From: Sphingorhabdus sp. YGSMI21 | GTDB lineage: Bacteria; Pseudomonadota; Alphaproteobacteria; Sphingomonadales; Sphingomonadaceae | Direction of reading: 5' to 3' | NCBI RefSeq assembly: GCF_002776575.1 | Contig: NZ_CP022548.1 | Location: 3,735,001-3,799,000 of the forward strand | Length of the DNA stretch: 64,000 nt | Shown: piece by piece, positions 9,603 to 18,970 of the stretch | How the letters are laid out: each line of letters opens with the position of its first letter | Position numbering within the stretch: the stretch's first letter is position 1 | Notes under the pieces: generated by a model | Told to the model about the DNA's origin: nothing | What the model saw: the letters and a program-made list of their open reading frames with translations, nothing else | The model's database searches: none | Position numbers and translations under genes: made by a program

Positions 9603-12228
9603 TAGCAGCGATCGCGTCATCGGCCTTGGCGCCGTCGGGCCCACCGCCCTGCGCCATGTCAGGACGTCCACCGCCACCCTTGCCGCCCACAGCGGCAACG
9701 CCGGCCTGAACCAGATCGACCGCGCTGAAACGGTCCGTCAGATCATCCGTCACACCGACTGCGACGGTTGCCCGGCCATCATTGACCGCGACCAATGCGC
9801 TCACGCCGCTCGACAATGTTTTCTTCGCCTGATCAACAAGCCCCCGCAATTCCTTGGGATTCAGGCCCTGAATGACCTGACCGGAAAAAGTCACATCGCC
9901 GACGCTTTCCGTTTCGGCAGCCTTTGCGCCGCCGCCGTTGCCGGCCAGCGCCAGAGCTTTCTTCGCCTCGGTCAGTTCTCGTTCCAGCTTTTTCCGCTCA
10001 TCGACCAGAGCCGCCACGCGGTCCACCGCTTCTTCCGGCGACGCTTTCAACGCGCTGGCGATCGACTTGAGCTTGGCATCCCGGTCCAGCAGCCACAGCC
10101 GGGCGGCCTCGCCGGTCAGCGCTTCGATTCTGCGGACGCCGCTGGCCACCGCGGATTCGGATATGATCGTCATCAGGCCGATATCGCCGAGCGCCTGGAC
10201 GTGGGTGCCGCCGCACAGCTCAACCGAATAATCGAGATCGGCGTCCTGCCCCATCGACAAGACACGCACCTCGTCGCCATATTTTTCGCCGAACAGCGCC
10301 AGCGCACCCGCAGCGACGGCATCGTCCGGGCTCATCAACCGCGTCGTGACCGGACTGTTGCCCCGGATCTGCGCGTTCACGTCCGCTTCCACTGCCTGTA
10401 TTTCGGCATCGGTCAGCGCGGAGACGTGAGAAAAGTCAAAACGCAGACGGTCCGGTGCAACCAGACTGCCCTTCTGGGTCACATGGTCACCCAGATGGTG
10501 CCGCAACGCCTTGTGCAGCAGATGGGTGGCGCTGTGATTGGCGCGCAGCGCCGTGCGGCGAGCCTTGTCCACTTCCAGATGGACCCTGTCCCCGACCGAT
10601 ACCGAGCCCGACCCGATTTCGATCTGGTGGGCATGGAGCCGTCCCAGCGGCTTTCTGGTATCGGTCACGCTGGCCGCAAAACCGTCTTCACCGGATATCT
10701 CGCCCGCGTCACCCATCTGGCCGCCGCTTTCACCGTAGAAAGGGGTCTGGTTGGTCAGCAACGTAACCGTATCGCCGCTCCCGGCGGTTTCGATTTCGGC
10801 GCCATCCTTGACCAGGGCGACGACAACGCCCTCGCCTTCCTCTGACGTATAGCCGGTAAATTCGGTGCTGCCTTCCCGCTCGGCAATGTCGAACCAGACG
10901 GTGTCGGACGCCTGGTCGCCAGACCCTTTCCACGCAGCACGGGCAGCGGCTTTTTGTTCCGCCATCGCCTTGTCGAAGCCTTCCCGGTCGACACCCAGCG
11001 CCTTGTTGCGCAGCGCGTCCTCAGTCAGATCATAGGGGAAACCGAACGTGTCATAAAGTTTGAACGCTGTTTCACCGGGCAGGATATCGCCTTCGCTCAT
11101 GTCGGCGATTTCCGCATCGAGCAGTTTCAGGCCGTTGGCCAGCGTCTGCCGGAAATTGGTTTCCTCGCGCAGCAAGGTTTCCTCTATCAACGGCTGGGCC
11201 CGGATCAGTTCGGGAAAGGCATTGCCCATCTCGCCGGCCAGGGAACCAACCATCCGGTGCATCAACGGGTCCTTGGCGCCGAGCAGATGGGCGTGGCGCA
11301 TCGCCCGCCGCATGATCCGCCGCAGCACATAGCCACGGCCCTCGTTGGAGGGCAGAACACCGTCGGCGACGAGAAAGGACGAGGCGCGCAGATGGTCTGC
11401 AATCACCCGGTGGCTGGCCTGGTTGTCACCCGTTGTGGCGGTGCCGGTCAGCGAACCGGATTCGGCGATCAGCGCCTTGAACAGGTCAATGTCATAATTG
11501 TCATGGACGCCCTGCATGACCGCAGCAACGCGTTCCAGCCCCATGCCCGTGTCAATCGACGGTTTCGGCAGGTCAACGCGATCACCTTCGCCGCGCTGGT
11601 CATATTGCATGAACACGAGATTCCAGATTTCCACGAACCGGTCACCGTCCTCATCCGGGCTGCCCGGAGGGCCACCGAACACATGCTCGCCATGGTCGTA
11701 GAATATCTCGCTGCAGGGACCACAGGGGCCGGTATCGCCCATCGACCAGAAATTGTCGTCGGTGGCGATGCGAATGATCCGCTCGTCCGGCAGGCCGGCA
11801 ATTTTCTTCCACAGATCAAAGGCTTCGTCGTCCGTATGGTAAACGGTCACGGTCAACCGGTCCGGCGAAATACCCCAGGTTTTCGTGATCAGCGTCCACG
11901 CGTGGAGGATCGCCTGTTCCTTGAAATAGTCGCCGAACGAGAAATTACCCAGCATTTCAAAGAAAGTATGGTGGCGTGCGGTATAGCCGACATTGTCGAG
12001 GTCATTATGCTTGCCGCCGGCGCGAACACATTTCTGGCTCGACGTGGCCGTCGAATAAGGGCTCTTCTCCGCACCGGTGAAGATATTCTTGAACGGTACC
12101 ATGCCCGCATTGATGAACATCAGCGTCGGATCATTATAGGGAATGAGCGGCGCGGAGGGTACGATCTCGTGACCTTCGGCCGCGAAATAGTCCAGAAAAG
12201 AGCGTCTTATATCGTTGGTTGTTTGCAT
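9580..12228 (-). CDS. alaS: alanine--tRNA ligase
   Basis: Charges tRNA-Ala. At 882 residues it is full length. The N-terminal class II catalytic domain starts [20 protein letters not shown], with [19 protein letters not shown] and [14 protein letters not shown] residues ([13 protein letters not shown]). The editing domain carries [11 protein letters not shown] and the Cys/His pair in [10 protein letters not shown] coiled-coil and the glycine-rich C-Ala domain ([15 protein letters not shown]) follow. The ATG at 12228 matches the family start. It lies downstream of recA and the GST gene on the same strand, with a terminator in between, and converges on the antiporter gene with a 23-bp overlap. 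Confidence 0.98.
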   Translation of the reverse strand: MQTTNDIRRSFLDYFAAEGHEIVPSAPLIPYNDPTLMFINAGMVPFKNIFTGAEKSPYSTATSSQKCVRAGGKHNDLDNVGYTARHHTFFEMLGNFSFGDYFKEQAILHAWTLITKTWGISPDRLTVTVYHTDDEAFDLWKKIAGLPDERIIRIATDDNFWSMGDTGPCGPCSEIFYDHGEHVFGGPPGSPDEDGDRFVEIWNLVFMQYDQRGEGDRVDLPKPSIDTGMGLERVAAVMQGVHDNYDIDLFKALIAESGSLTGTATTGDNQASHRVIADHLRASSFLVADGVLPSNEGRGYVLRRIMRRAMRHAHLLGAKDPLMHRMVGSLAGEMGNAFPELIRAQPLIEETLLREETNFRQTLANGLKLLDAEIADMSEGDILPGETAFKLYDTFGFPYDLTEDALRNKALGVDREGFDKAMAEQKAAARAAWKGSGDQASDTVWFDIAEREGSTEFTGYTSEEGEGVVVALVKDGAEIETAGSGDTVTLLTNQTPFYGESGGQMGDAGEISGEDGFAASVTDTRKPLGRLHAHQIEIGSGSVSVGDRVHLEVDKARRTALRANHSATHLLHKALRHHLGDHVTQKGSLVAPDRLRFDFSHVSALTDAEIQAVEADVNAQIRGNSPVTTRLMSPDDAVAAGALALFGEKYGDEVRVLSMGQDADLDYSVELCGGTHVQALGDIGLMTIISESAVASGVRRIEALTGEAARLWLLDRDAKLKSIASALKASPEEAVDRVAALVDERKKLERELTEAKKALALAGNGGGAKAAETESVGDVTFSGQVIQGLNPKELRGLVDQAKKTLSSGVSALVAVNDGRATVAVGVTDDLTDRFSAVDLVQAGVAAVGGKGGGGRPDMAQGGGPDGAKADDAIAAIRSVLAG

Positions 12229-12282
12229 GAAATCGACTTAGGCGACCGATCTGCCGTTGACAATCCCGATCGTGGCCGAAAA

Positions 12283-12909
12283 TCATGCATAGGCATAGGG
12301 CCCGCCCTTTTCGAGCGCGGTCTGATATGCGGGACGCGCATGAATACGTTCCAGAAATGCCAGCAGATTGGGATAGCGCTCGTCGAGGCCAGCGCGCGAC
12401 TGGCAGGCTTCAAGAGGGAAGCTCATCATGATATCGGCGGCGGTGAGCTCATCACCGGCGAAATAGTCACGGTCGGCCAGCTCGCTTTCCAGCCAGACCA
12501 GCAAGTGAGTGGTCATCTGCGACACCGGCTTGCGGGCCGGCAGGCCGAGCAGTCCGAGACGGCCAACCACCAGCAGACCATAGAGCGGCGGCATCATCGA
12601 ACCCTCGGCAAAATGGAGATATTGATTATATAATCGAGAGCCCTTTTTTTCCGCAGGCGCGCCCAATTTTCCGCCAGCCTTGTCGACCAGATATTCGACG
12701 ATCACCGCGGTCTCTATAATCACTTCGCCCTCGTCCTCGATCATCGGCGATTTACCCAGCGGATGCACAGCCTTCAGACTGGCCGGTGCTTTCTGGGTCT
12801 TGGGATTGCGCTCGTAACGCCTGATTTCATAATCGAGACCGAGCTCCTCGAGCAGCCAGATGATCCGCTGCGAACGGCTGTTTTCGAGATGATGGAGAAT
12901 GATGGTCAT
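12283..12909 (-). CDS. glutathione S-transferase family protein
   Basis: A 208-residue cytosolic protein with an N-terminal thioredoxin-like domain (MTIILHHLENSRSQRIIWLL, then HPLGKSPMIEDEGEVIIET with the cis-Pro and Glu that bind glutathione) and an all-helical C-terminal domain (FAGDELTAADIMMSFPLE is the N-capping box). The frame extends to 12987, but the ATG at 12909 begins exactly at the first strand and has GGAAGG upstream. The Ser in NSRSQR is the probable catalytic residue. Substrate unknown; likely detoxification or stress-related. It is separated from alaS by 54 bp and may share a transcript with it. Confidence 0.87.
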   Translation of the reverse strand: MTIILHHLENSRSQRIIWLLEELGLDYEIRRYERNPKTQKAPASLKAVHPLGKSPMIEDEGEVIIETAVIVEYLVDKAGGKLGAPAEKKGSRLYNQYLHFAEGSMMPPLYGLLVVGRLGLLGLPARKPVSQMTTHLLVWLESELADRDYFAGDELTAADIMMSFPLEACQSRAGLDERYPNLLAFLERIHARPAYQTALEKGGPYAYA

Positions 12910-13034
12910 AGCTATACTGGCCTTCCGGAAAGCGCAAAGTTTGTGAAAGTTCGGCCCAAGCAAGCCTCTTGAACCGCCAAATGTCAATCGTTTCCACGAT
13001 TAAGCGATATGCCGGGTCGTCTAACATGACAGGC

Positions 13035-13079
13035 AAAAAAATGGGCCGTCCTCAATGTCGGGGGACAGAAGGACGGCCC
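13035..13079 (-). terminator. rho-independent terminator (leftward)
   Basis: A 10-bp perfect stem GGGCCGTCCT (13043-13052) / AGGACGGCCC (13070-13079) with a 17-nt loop. It is followed, reading leftward, by seven T residues (the A-run at 13035-13041). It lies about 145 nt beyond the recA stop and so ends the recA transcript, or a separate short RNA between the two. Confidence 0.85.
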
Positions 13080-13179
13080 TATGCCAGAGATCGCCTCGGG
13101 GGAGAGTGATCCGGCAAAGCTCGGGATTGATATATTTCTTCGTGCAGCCGCAGCGGCCACGGTCGGACGAGAAGCAGGT

Positions 13180-13215
13180 CCGTCAAACCGGCGGCAACTG
13201 TCGCCGGTTTGACGG
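13180..13215 (-). other. strong hairpin just after the recA stop
   Basis: A perfect 14-bp inverted repeat CCGTCAAACCGGCG (13180-13193) / CGCCGGTTTGACGG (13202-13215) with an 8-nt loop, starting 9 bp after the recA stop codon. No T-run follows on either strand, so it is not a classical terminator. It may stabilise the recA mRNA 3' end. The rest of the 12910-13224 gap shows no gene. Confidence 0.6.
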
Positions 13216-13224
13216 TAAAATCAC

Positions 13225-14313
13225 CTATTTTTCGTCATCACCGTCATCGGCCTTGCCAATCGGGCCCGTCATCATTTCTTCGGCCACTTCTTCCTGTTTG
13301 CCGCGAATCTGGTTTTCCAGCTTCGCCATCATTTCCGGATTCTCCAGAAGGAAGCGCTTTGAATTCTCGCGCCCCTGCCCGATGCGAACCGAATCATAAG
13401 AGAACCATGCACCGGATTTCTCGACCACGCCGGCCTTCACACCAAGATCGATAATCTCGCCGACCTTGGAAATGCCCTGACCGTACATGATGTCGAATTC
13501 CACCTGCTTGAAGGGCGGCGCGACCTTATTCTTGACGACTTTCACCCGCGTCGAGTTGCCGACAATATCGTCGCGTTCCTTGATCTGCCCGGTACGCCGG
13601 ATGTCGAGCCGGACCGATGCATAGAATTTCAGCGCGTTGCCGCCCGATGTGGTTTCCGGATTTCCGTACATCACGCCGATTTTCATGCGGATCTGGTTGA
13701 TGAAGATCACCATGCACTTGGAACGGCTGATCGAACCGGTCAGCTTGCGCAGAGCCTGGCTCATCAGGCGGGCCTGCAGACCAACATGGGTATCGCCCAT
13801 TTCGCCCTCGATTTCAGCGCGCGGCACCAGGGCGGCAACCGAGTCGACCACCAATATGTCGATCGCATTGGAACGCACCAGCGTATCGGTGATCTCCAGC
13901 GCCTGCTCACCGGTATCCGGTTGCGAGATGATGAGTTCGTCGGTATTGACGCCCAGCGCCTTGGCATAGACGGGGTCGAGCGCATGTTCTGCGTCGACAA
14001 AAGCAGCGGTGCCGCCATTTTTCTGTGCCTCGGCGATGACATGCAACGCGAGCGTGGTCTTACCGGAGCTTTCCGGTCCATAAACTTCGATCACGCGTCC
14101 CTTTGGCAATCCCCCGATGCCGAGCGCAATATCCAGTCCCAGGCTACCCGTGGAAATGGCTTCTACTTCCAGTGCCTTGCGCTGGCCCAGCTTCATTGCC
14201 GAGCCCTTGCCGAAGGCACGATCGATCTGCGCCAATGCGGCGTCGAGAGCTTTTTGTCTGTCTGATGAGTTCAACTGATTTTCCGATTCTACGACTTTTA
14301 AATTGCCGGCCAT
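13225..14313 (-). CDS. recA: recombinase RecA
   Basis: DNA strand-exchange protein and co-protease for LexA cleavage, central to recombination repair and the SOS response. The 362-residue protein has the Walker A motif GPESSGKTT, the DAEHALDP and [24 protein letters not shown] (in part) segments and the L2-region [17 protein letters not shown]. The acidic C-terminal tail ends DDGDDEK. The ATG at 14313 has AAGGGGA eight bases upstream. A LexA box lies 76 bp before the start, so autoregulation through SOS is expected. Flanked by cckA upstream (same strand) and a terminator downstream. Confidence 0.99.
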   Translation of the reverse strand: MAGNLKVVESENQLNSSDRQKALDAALAQIDRAFGKGSAMKLGQRKALEVEAISTGSLGLDIALGIGGLPKGRVIEVYGPESSGKTTLALHVIAEAQKNGGTAAFVDAEHALDPVYAKALGVNTDELIISQPDTGEQALEITDTLVRSNAIDILVVDSVAALVPRAEIEGEMGDTHVGLQARLMSQALRKLTGSISRSKCMVIFINQIRMKIGVMYGNPETTSGGNALKFYASVRLDIRRTGQIKERDDIVGNSTRVKVVKNKVAPPFKQVEFDIMYGQGISKVGEIIDLGVKAGVVEKSGAWFSYDSVRIGQGRENSKRFLLENPEMMAKLENQIRGKQEEVAEEMMTGPIGKADDGDDEK

Positions 14314-14388
14314 TTGCCTGTCCCCTTCGCTAAATGCTTAACCATCATCAATCAATGATTGTGATGATGTACCGCATTTGTTCTCTAA

Positions 14389-14403
14389 GAACAAGAGTAG
14401 AAC
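14389..14403 (-). promoter_or_regulatory. LexA box of recA
   Basis: On the plus strand GAAC-AAGAGTA-GAAC, read on the recA strand as GTTC-N7-GTTC, the known alphaproteobacterial LexA operator. An overlapping palindrome GTTC-N5-GAAC starts at 14380. It sits 76 bp upstream of the recA ATG. A second, weak hairpin (ATCATCA/TGATGAT) lies in the recA leader between 14344 and 14368. Confidence 0.85.
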
Positions 14404-14460
14404 AAAATTTTCTTCCACCAATGCCAAATTATTGAATATTAGTCGAAATGCTTCCGCTTT

Positions 14461-16905
14461 CTAGTCTTCCTTGGCATGTTCGGCCAAAGTCTCCCCGACC
14501 GCTTCCGCAATTTGCGCCACCGAAAATGGCTTGGGCAGAAAATTCACCTTGTCGAGATCGATGGACTTGCGCAATTGCTCCTCGGCATAGCCCGACATGA
14601 AGAGGATCGGCAGGTCCGGATAGTTTTTGCGCACATGTTTAGCCATGGTCGGCCCGTCCATGTTCGGCATCACCACGTCGGAGACGATCAGGTCGAACGG
14701 CAGTTCCTTGTCCGCCTGCGTCGCGAGCAGGCCCAAAGCTTCCTCGCCCTCGCTGGCAGTAACCACCGTATAGCCCTGACGGGTAAGGGCCCGCTCGGCG
14801 ACCGCGCGCACCATATCCTCGTCCTCGACCAGCAAGATATGGGCGCTGCCCCACAATTCCTTTTTCGCCGTGGCCTTGACCGGCAGCGAGTTGAGCGTCG
14901 CCCGGTCCAGATCGTCCTTGGTGGGCTGATGCACCGGAAAATAGATCGAGAAGGTGGTGCCGTCTCCGGGCTTGGAATCGGCAAAAATATAGCCGCCGGA
15001 CTGCTTGATGATTCCGTACACCGTGGAAAGTCCGAGCCCCGTCCCCTTGCCGACCGCCTTGGTCGTGAAAAACGGTTCGAAAATCTTGCCGATCACATGA
15101 GGCGGGATGCCGTTTCCGGTATCGGAGAAGATCAGCGCCGTATAGTCACCGACCGGCAGGATATCGCTCTTCAGCGCCCGCACATCGGATGCCACCACTG
15201 CCTGGGTCGAGATCGAAATCTTGCCGCCGTTGGGCATGGCGTCACGGGCGTTGACGCCGAGATTGATAATCACTTGTTCGAGCTGTCCCGGATCCGCACG
15301 GACCAGTCCCAGATTACGGCCATGGCGCACTTCCAGTTCGATCGTCTCGTCGAGCAGACGCTTGAGCAGATTGGAGACATCGGCAACCACGTCGGGCAAT
15401 TGCAACACTTGCGGCCGTAGCGTCTGCTGCCGCGAAAAAGCGAGCAGCTGCCGGGTCAGGCCGGCTGCCCGGTTGCTGTTATTCTTGACTTGCTGGATAT
15501 CGTCATAGTCACTGTCGCCCGGCGCGTGACGGAGCAGCATCAGGTCGCAATGGCCGATGATGGCGGTCAGGATATTGTTGAAATCATGAGCGACGCCACC
15601 GGCAAGCTGGCCGACCGCCTGCATCTTGGTCGCCTGCGCCACCTGACTCTTCAGCTTCGATTCCTCGCTATTGTCGCGGATCGAGAGCAGCACCGCCGCC
15701 TCGCCCAGTCCGCGCACACCGGCAATACCCAGCGCCACGGGTTCCTCGCCGCCATTGCGCAGCCGCACCGCCAGATCGCCGGCCAGCGGCGGGCCGCTCG
15801 CATAGCGACGCACGGCATCGGAAACCGCCGACTTGTCATCGCGGATCATCAGGTCGCCGGGATAGAGCGGTTTTTCCTTTTCGCCAATGCCGGCGGTTTT
15901 CGCGAAAGCCTCGTTGAGAAACAGGAAGCGGCCGTCGCGATCCGTCAGGGCGAGCCCCAGCGGCAGCAGCGACAGCATCGATTCCACCTGTTCCAGCGCC
16001 TTGCCGCGCTCGACCATCCCGCCGTCATCGTCGATCAGCAGGATCAGCGCCGGCCCCTTTTCCTTTTCCCGGTCCAGTGGAACGTGGAAAAGACGCACCG
16101 GCGTCCCATGCCGCCCCTCGCGCTCGAAAAAGATCGTGCCCTTGTCATCAGACCGCAGGAAATTGATGAAATTGCGTCCGGTGATATTGGCATCGACCCG
16201 GCCGGTGGCGCGCAGGGCAAAGGCCTGATTGGACGCCCGGATCCGTCCCTCGCCACCGATCACGCTGGCCAATATGCCGACTTCCGAGAAGGCCCTGCCC
16301 CCGCCGCCACTGACCAGACTGACCATCTCGTCGAGCAGATCCTCCTGGATTTGCGGTATCATCTGCCAGAGCAAATATTCGTCGCCCTGTCCGGCACGAA
16401 CGACTTTTGCGTTATATTCGGCGACGCCGCGCTTCAGCCCTTCGGCATAGCCGCGACCGTCGCGCCAGGCGGTTCGCCCCGCGGTAGCAAGCAGTTCGGC
16501 ACCTCCCGCCTGCAAGGGCAGTTCAGGTGGAACAGCCGCGCCGTTGAACCATTTGGTAAAAAGCTCGTTGGCACAGACCAGCCGCCCGGCCCGGTCAGTA
16601 ATCGCCAGGCCGATGGCGGACTGATCGGCCACCATGCGGGTAACCGCCCAGTCTTCGGGATCCGCCTGGTCCTGATCGGCGGCGATATTCTGCGGACGCA
16701 GGAAAAACGCGACACCCGCGAGGCTGAGCACCAGCGCGAGAAAGGCGATAAGCAGCGTGATATTCTGCACCTGCCAAAAGAGCAGCCCCGCCGAAGCGAG
16801 CACCGCTATAGCCAGAACCAGAGCCCGTGTCCTTACATCGCTCTGCGCCTTGCGCGTGCTGGGATTCAGCAGCCCGGTCTTGTGCTGCGGCTTACTCGCC
16901 ATCAT
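14461..16905 (-). CDS. cckA: cell-cycle hybrid histidine kinase CckA
   Basis: Membrane hybrid kinase that, in alphaproteobacteria, passes phosphate through ChpT to CtrA and so controls cell division, motility and envelope genes. The 814-residue protein has two membrane helices (about 28-45 and 49-69), PAS-like domains to about 415, a HisKA domain with His440 in [20 protein letters not shown], a HATPase domain ([31 protein letters not shown]) and a C-terminal receiver from about 690 (LLVEDED, Asp in [18 protein letters not shown]). The [10 protein letters not shown] motif is characteristic of CckA. The ATG at 16905 overlaps the end of the DUF2062 gene by 14 bp, so translation is probably coupled. 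ATG 16902 is also possible. Confidence 0.93.
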   Translation of the reverse strand: MMASKPQHKTGLLNPSTRKAQSDVRTRALVLAIAVLASAGLLFWQVQNITLLIAFLALVLSLAGVAFFLRPQNIAADQDQADPEDWAVTRMVADQSAIGLAITDRAGRLVCANELFTKWFNGAAVPPELPLQAGGAELLATAGRTAWRDGRGYAEGLKRGVAEYNAKVVRAGQGDEYLLWQMIPQIQEDLLDEMVSLVSGGGGRAFSEVGILASVIGGEGRIRASNQAFALRATGRVDANITGRNFINFLRSDDKGTIFFEREGRHGTPVRLFHVPLDREKEKGPALILLIDDDGGMVERGKALEQVESMLSLLPLGLALTDRDGRFLFLNEAFAKTAGIGEKEKPLYPGDLMIRDDKSAVSDAVRRYASGPPLAGDLAVRLRNGGEEPVALGIAGVRGLGEAAVLLSIRDNSEESKLKSQVAQATKMQAVGQLAGGVAHDFNNILTAIIGHCDLMLLRHAPGDSDYDDIQQVKNNSNRAAGLTRQLLAFSRQQTLRPQVLQLPDVVADVSNLLKRLLDETIELEVRHGRNLGLVRADPGQLEQVIINLGVNARDAMPNGGKISISTQAVVASDVRALKSDILPVGDYTALIFSDTGNGIPPHVIGKIFEPFFTTKAVGKGTGLGLSTVYGIIKQSGGYIFADSKPGDGTTFSIYFPVHQPTKDDLDRATLNSLPVKATAKKELWGSAHILLVEDEDMVRAVAERALTRQGYTVVTASEGEEALGLLATQADKELPFDLIVSDVVMPNMDGPTMAKHVRKNYPDLPILFMSGYAEEQLRKSIDLDKVNFLPKPFSVAQIAEAVGETLAEHAKED

Positions 16906-17506
16906 CTGCCCTGTTAGCCATGATTTTGATCAACCGCCCTTTCCGTTTCCGGCCAATCCACCAGCGCCAGCCAAATGAACTGACCAGATAGCCGACCGCC
17001 GCAAAAACGATCGCGAAAATCAGAAATCCGAACGCGGTCACCCCCGCTTCGCGCCCCAGCCAGCTCAGCCACTGGCCGAATTCACTCTGGATATGCGTGT
17101 TGATCGGCTGGCTCGATGTCATCGCATCGATCTGCAGGGCAAATTTTCCGGTCTGGTTGGCCGCAGCAATCCAGAACGGATAGGTCAGCGGGTTGGTAAT
17201 GAACGTCGTGATCGCCGCGATCGGAACATTGGCCCGCACCGGAAGCGCCAGAAAGACCGCCGCAAATATCTGGCCCACCGGCACCAGAAAGGCGGCCAGC
17301 ATCCCTAGGGCAACGCCGCGGGGTACCGAACGACGGGTAAAGCGCCACAATTCCGAACGCAGAAAGCGATGGGCAATCGGTTTGAGATATTTGTTCCGCT
17401 CCATCCCGGCGCGAGTCGGCATTTTCTTCTTCAACCAGTGGACCACGAGCATGATCGAACGCGCCGCAAAATCCTTGTCATGAATATTGGGCTTGGGATC
17501 AGCCAT
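16892..17506 (-). CDS. DUF2062 domain membrane protein
   Basis: A 204-residue inner-membrane protein of unknown function. The DUF2062 region covers about 50-185. It contains [19 protein letters not shown], then [20 protein letters not shown] and [13 protein letters not shown], the asparagine/proline-rich core typical of the family. Three hydrophobic segments are visible (about 66-90, 95-120 and 157-182), and the tail is basic (GRKRKGRL). The start overlaps smpB by 8 bp and its end overlaps cckA by 14 bp, placing it in the middle of a coupled operon. This position suggests a role linked to envelope or CckA function, but that is only inference. Confidence 0.85.
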   Translation of the reverse strand: MADPKPNIHDKDFAARSIMLVVHWLKKKMPTRAGMERNKYLKPIAHRFLRSELWRFTRRSVPRGVALGMLAAFLVPVGQIFAAVFLALPVRANVPIAAITTFITNPLTYPFWIAAANQTGKFALQIDAMTSSQPINTHIQSEFGQWLSWLGREAGVTAFGFLIFAIVFAAVGYLVSSFGWRWWIGRKRKGRLIKIMANRADDGE

Positions 17507-17981
17507 GTTCGCGCATCAGCCGGCCCTGCTGCCTTTTCCAGTCACGATCCTTTTCGGTCTGTCGCTTGTCGGGCGCTTTCTTGCCCCGCGCCAGAGCCAG
17601 TTCCAGCTTCGCCCGTCCCTTGCTGTTGAAATAGATGGACAGTGGCACAATCGTCATGCCCTTGCGCATCACCGCTCCGTGCAGCTTGTTGATCTGGCGT
17701 CGGCTCAGCAGCAGTTTGCGCGGGCGCGTCGGAGTGTGGTTGTGCCGGTTGCCATGACTCCATTCCGGAATATTGGCGTTGACCAGCCAGACTTCATCAT
17801 CCTTCACCTCGGCATAGCTTTCGGCAATCGAACCGGAACCGAAGCGCAGCGATTTCACTTCCGTGCCGGTGAGCATGATCCCGGCCTCGAACTTGTCGTC
17901 CAGAAAATAGTCATAGCGCGCGCGCCGGTTTTCGGCGACGACCTTCTGCTTGTCAAATTCTTCTGGCCGCGGTTTTGCCAT
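17499..17981 (-). CDS. smpB: SsrA-binding protein SmpB
   Basis: Partner of tmRNA in trans-translation, which frees stalled ribosomes and tags unfinished proteins. The 160-residue protein starts [20 protein letters not shown]. It contains the family motifs [46 protein letters not shown] and a basic C-terminal tail ([21 protein letters not shown]), which becomes helical in the ribosome. The ATG at 17981 shares one base with the dapA stop (TGATG), so the two genes are translationally coupled. The tmRNA gene itself is not in the window. Confidence 0.97.
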   Translation of the reverse strand: MAKPRPEEFDKQKVVAENRRARYDYFLDDKFEAGIMLTGTEVKSLRFGSGSIAESYAEVKDDEVWLVNANIPEWSHGNRHNHTPTRPRKLLLSRRQINKLHGAVMRKGMTIVPLSIYFNSKGRAKLELALARGKKAPDKRQTEKDRDWKRQQGRLMREHG

Positions 17982-18856
17982 CAGATGAGCCCTGCCCCTT
18001 CCAGAGCAGCATCCACTGCCTTGCGGCTGGCCTCGGACGGCGGCGTCATCGGCAGGCGCAGGTCGGTCGAGAAATTCTCGAGCACCCGCGACATCGCATA
18101 TTTGATCGGGCCGGGCGACGCGTCCGAGAAGAGCGACTTGTGCAGCGGATAGAGCACATCATTGAGCTCGCGCGCCTTGGCATAGTCGCCGGCGGCACAG
18201 GCAGCCTGGAACTCGGCGCACAATTTCGGTGCAACATTGGCAGTCACCGAAATGCAGCCGACACCGCCAGCAGCATTGAACGCGAGCGACAGTTCATCGA
18301 CGCCGGAGAGCATCACGAAATCTTCGGCACAGTTCAGCCGGTGCGCGGTGACCCGGTCGAGGTCGCCGCTGGCATCCTTGATCGCCACGACGCTGGGCAG
18401 CTTTGACAGGGCCGCAACCGTGTCGGGCATGATATCCGTCACCGTTCGTGCCGGCACATTGTAGAGCACCAGCGGGAGATTGGTCTTCTGCGTCAGCGTG
18501 GTAAAATGCGCGGTGATGCCCTCCTGGTTGGGCCGGTTATAGTAAGGAGCGACGACGAGACCGGCGGCTGCGCCGCATTTCTTCGAAAAATTGAGGTGCA
18601 GCAAGGCATTGGTCGTGTCATTGGACCCGCAACCGGCGATTACCGGCACCCGGCCCGCTGCCTGCTCGATGCATATTTCTATGACCCGGTGATGCTCCGC
18701 ATTGGACAATGTGGAAGCTTCCCCGGTTGTCCCGCAGGGCACCAGGGCGCTGCTGCCCTGGTCGATCTGCCAGTCTACCAGAGCGCGAAACTGGTCTTCG
18801 GCAAACGATCCGTCGCGAAAGGGAGTCGCCAGAGCCGGTATTGAGCCCGAGAACAT
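17981..18856 (-). CDS. dapA: 4-hydroxy-tetrahydrodipicolinate synthase
   Basis: Condenses pyruvate with aspartate semialdehyde in the lysine/diaminopimelate pathway. The 291-residue protein has the GTTGEAST substrate motif, the tyrosine in [12 protein letters not shown], and the Schiff-base lysine in [13 protein letters not shown]. The ATG at 18856 is the first gene start of the dapA-smpB-DUF2062-cckA operon. Upstream (18873-18893) lies the inverted repeat TTTGCC-N9-GGCAAA, a possible operator. The arrangement ties cell-wall precursor supply to trans-translation and CckA; dapA-smpB neighbours are common in alphaproteobacteria. Confidence 0.97.
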   Translation of the reverse strand: MFSGSIPALATPFRDGSFAEDQFRALVDWQIDQGSSALVPCGTTGEASTLSNAEHHRVIEICIEQAAGRVPVIAGCGSNDTTNALLHLNFSKKCGAAAGLVVAPYYNRPNQEGITAHFTTLTQKTNLPLVLYNVPARTVTDIMPDTVAALSKLPSVVAIKDASGDLDRVTAHRLNCAEDFVMLSGVDELSLAFNAAGGVGCISVTANVAPKLCAEFQAACAAGDYAKARELNDVLYPLHKSLFSDASPGPIKYAMSRVLENFSTDLRLPMTPPSEASRKAVDAALEGAGLI

Positions 18857-18872
18857 CTAATAATCCTTTATG

Positions 18873-18893
18873 TTTGCCTTGGAAATTGGCAAA
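18873..18893. promoter_or_regulatory. inverted repeat between dapA and the transglycosylase gene
   Basis: TTTGCC-N9-GGCAAA, a perfect 6-bp inverted repeat 17 bp upstream of the dapA ATG and 78 bp before the divergent transglycosylase gene. It lies in the only spacer available for both promoters. Function not known. Confidence 0.3.
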
Positions 18894-18970
18894 GCCGCCA
18901 CCAAGTCATTTTCAATATTAACGGTGATATAGTTCGCCGTTCAGCGCCTGATAAGGAGCCTAACCGTAAA

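Noticed and set aside
10954..12633. 559-codon plus-strand frame across alaS and the GST gene
   Set aside because: It crosses two well-supported genes and the gap between them on the opposite strand, with no recognisable domain.
15490..16917. 475-codon frame opposite cckA
   Set aside because: Shadow frame; the minus strand carries an intact CckA with all kinase motifs.
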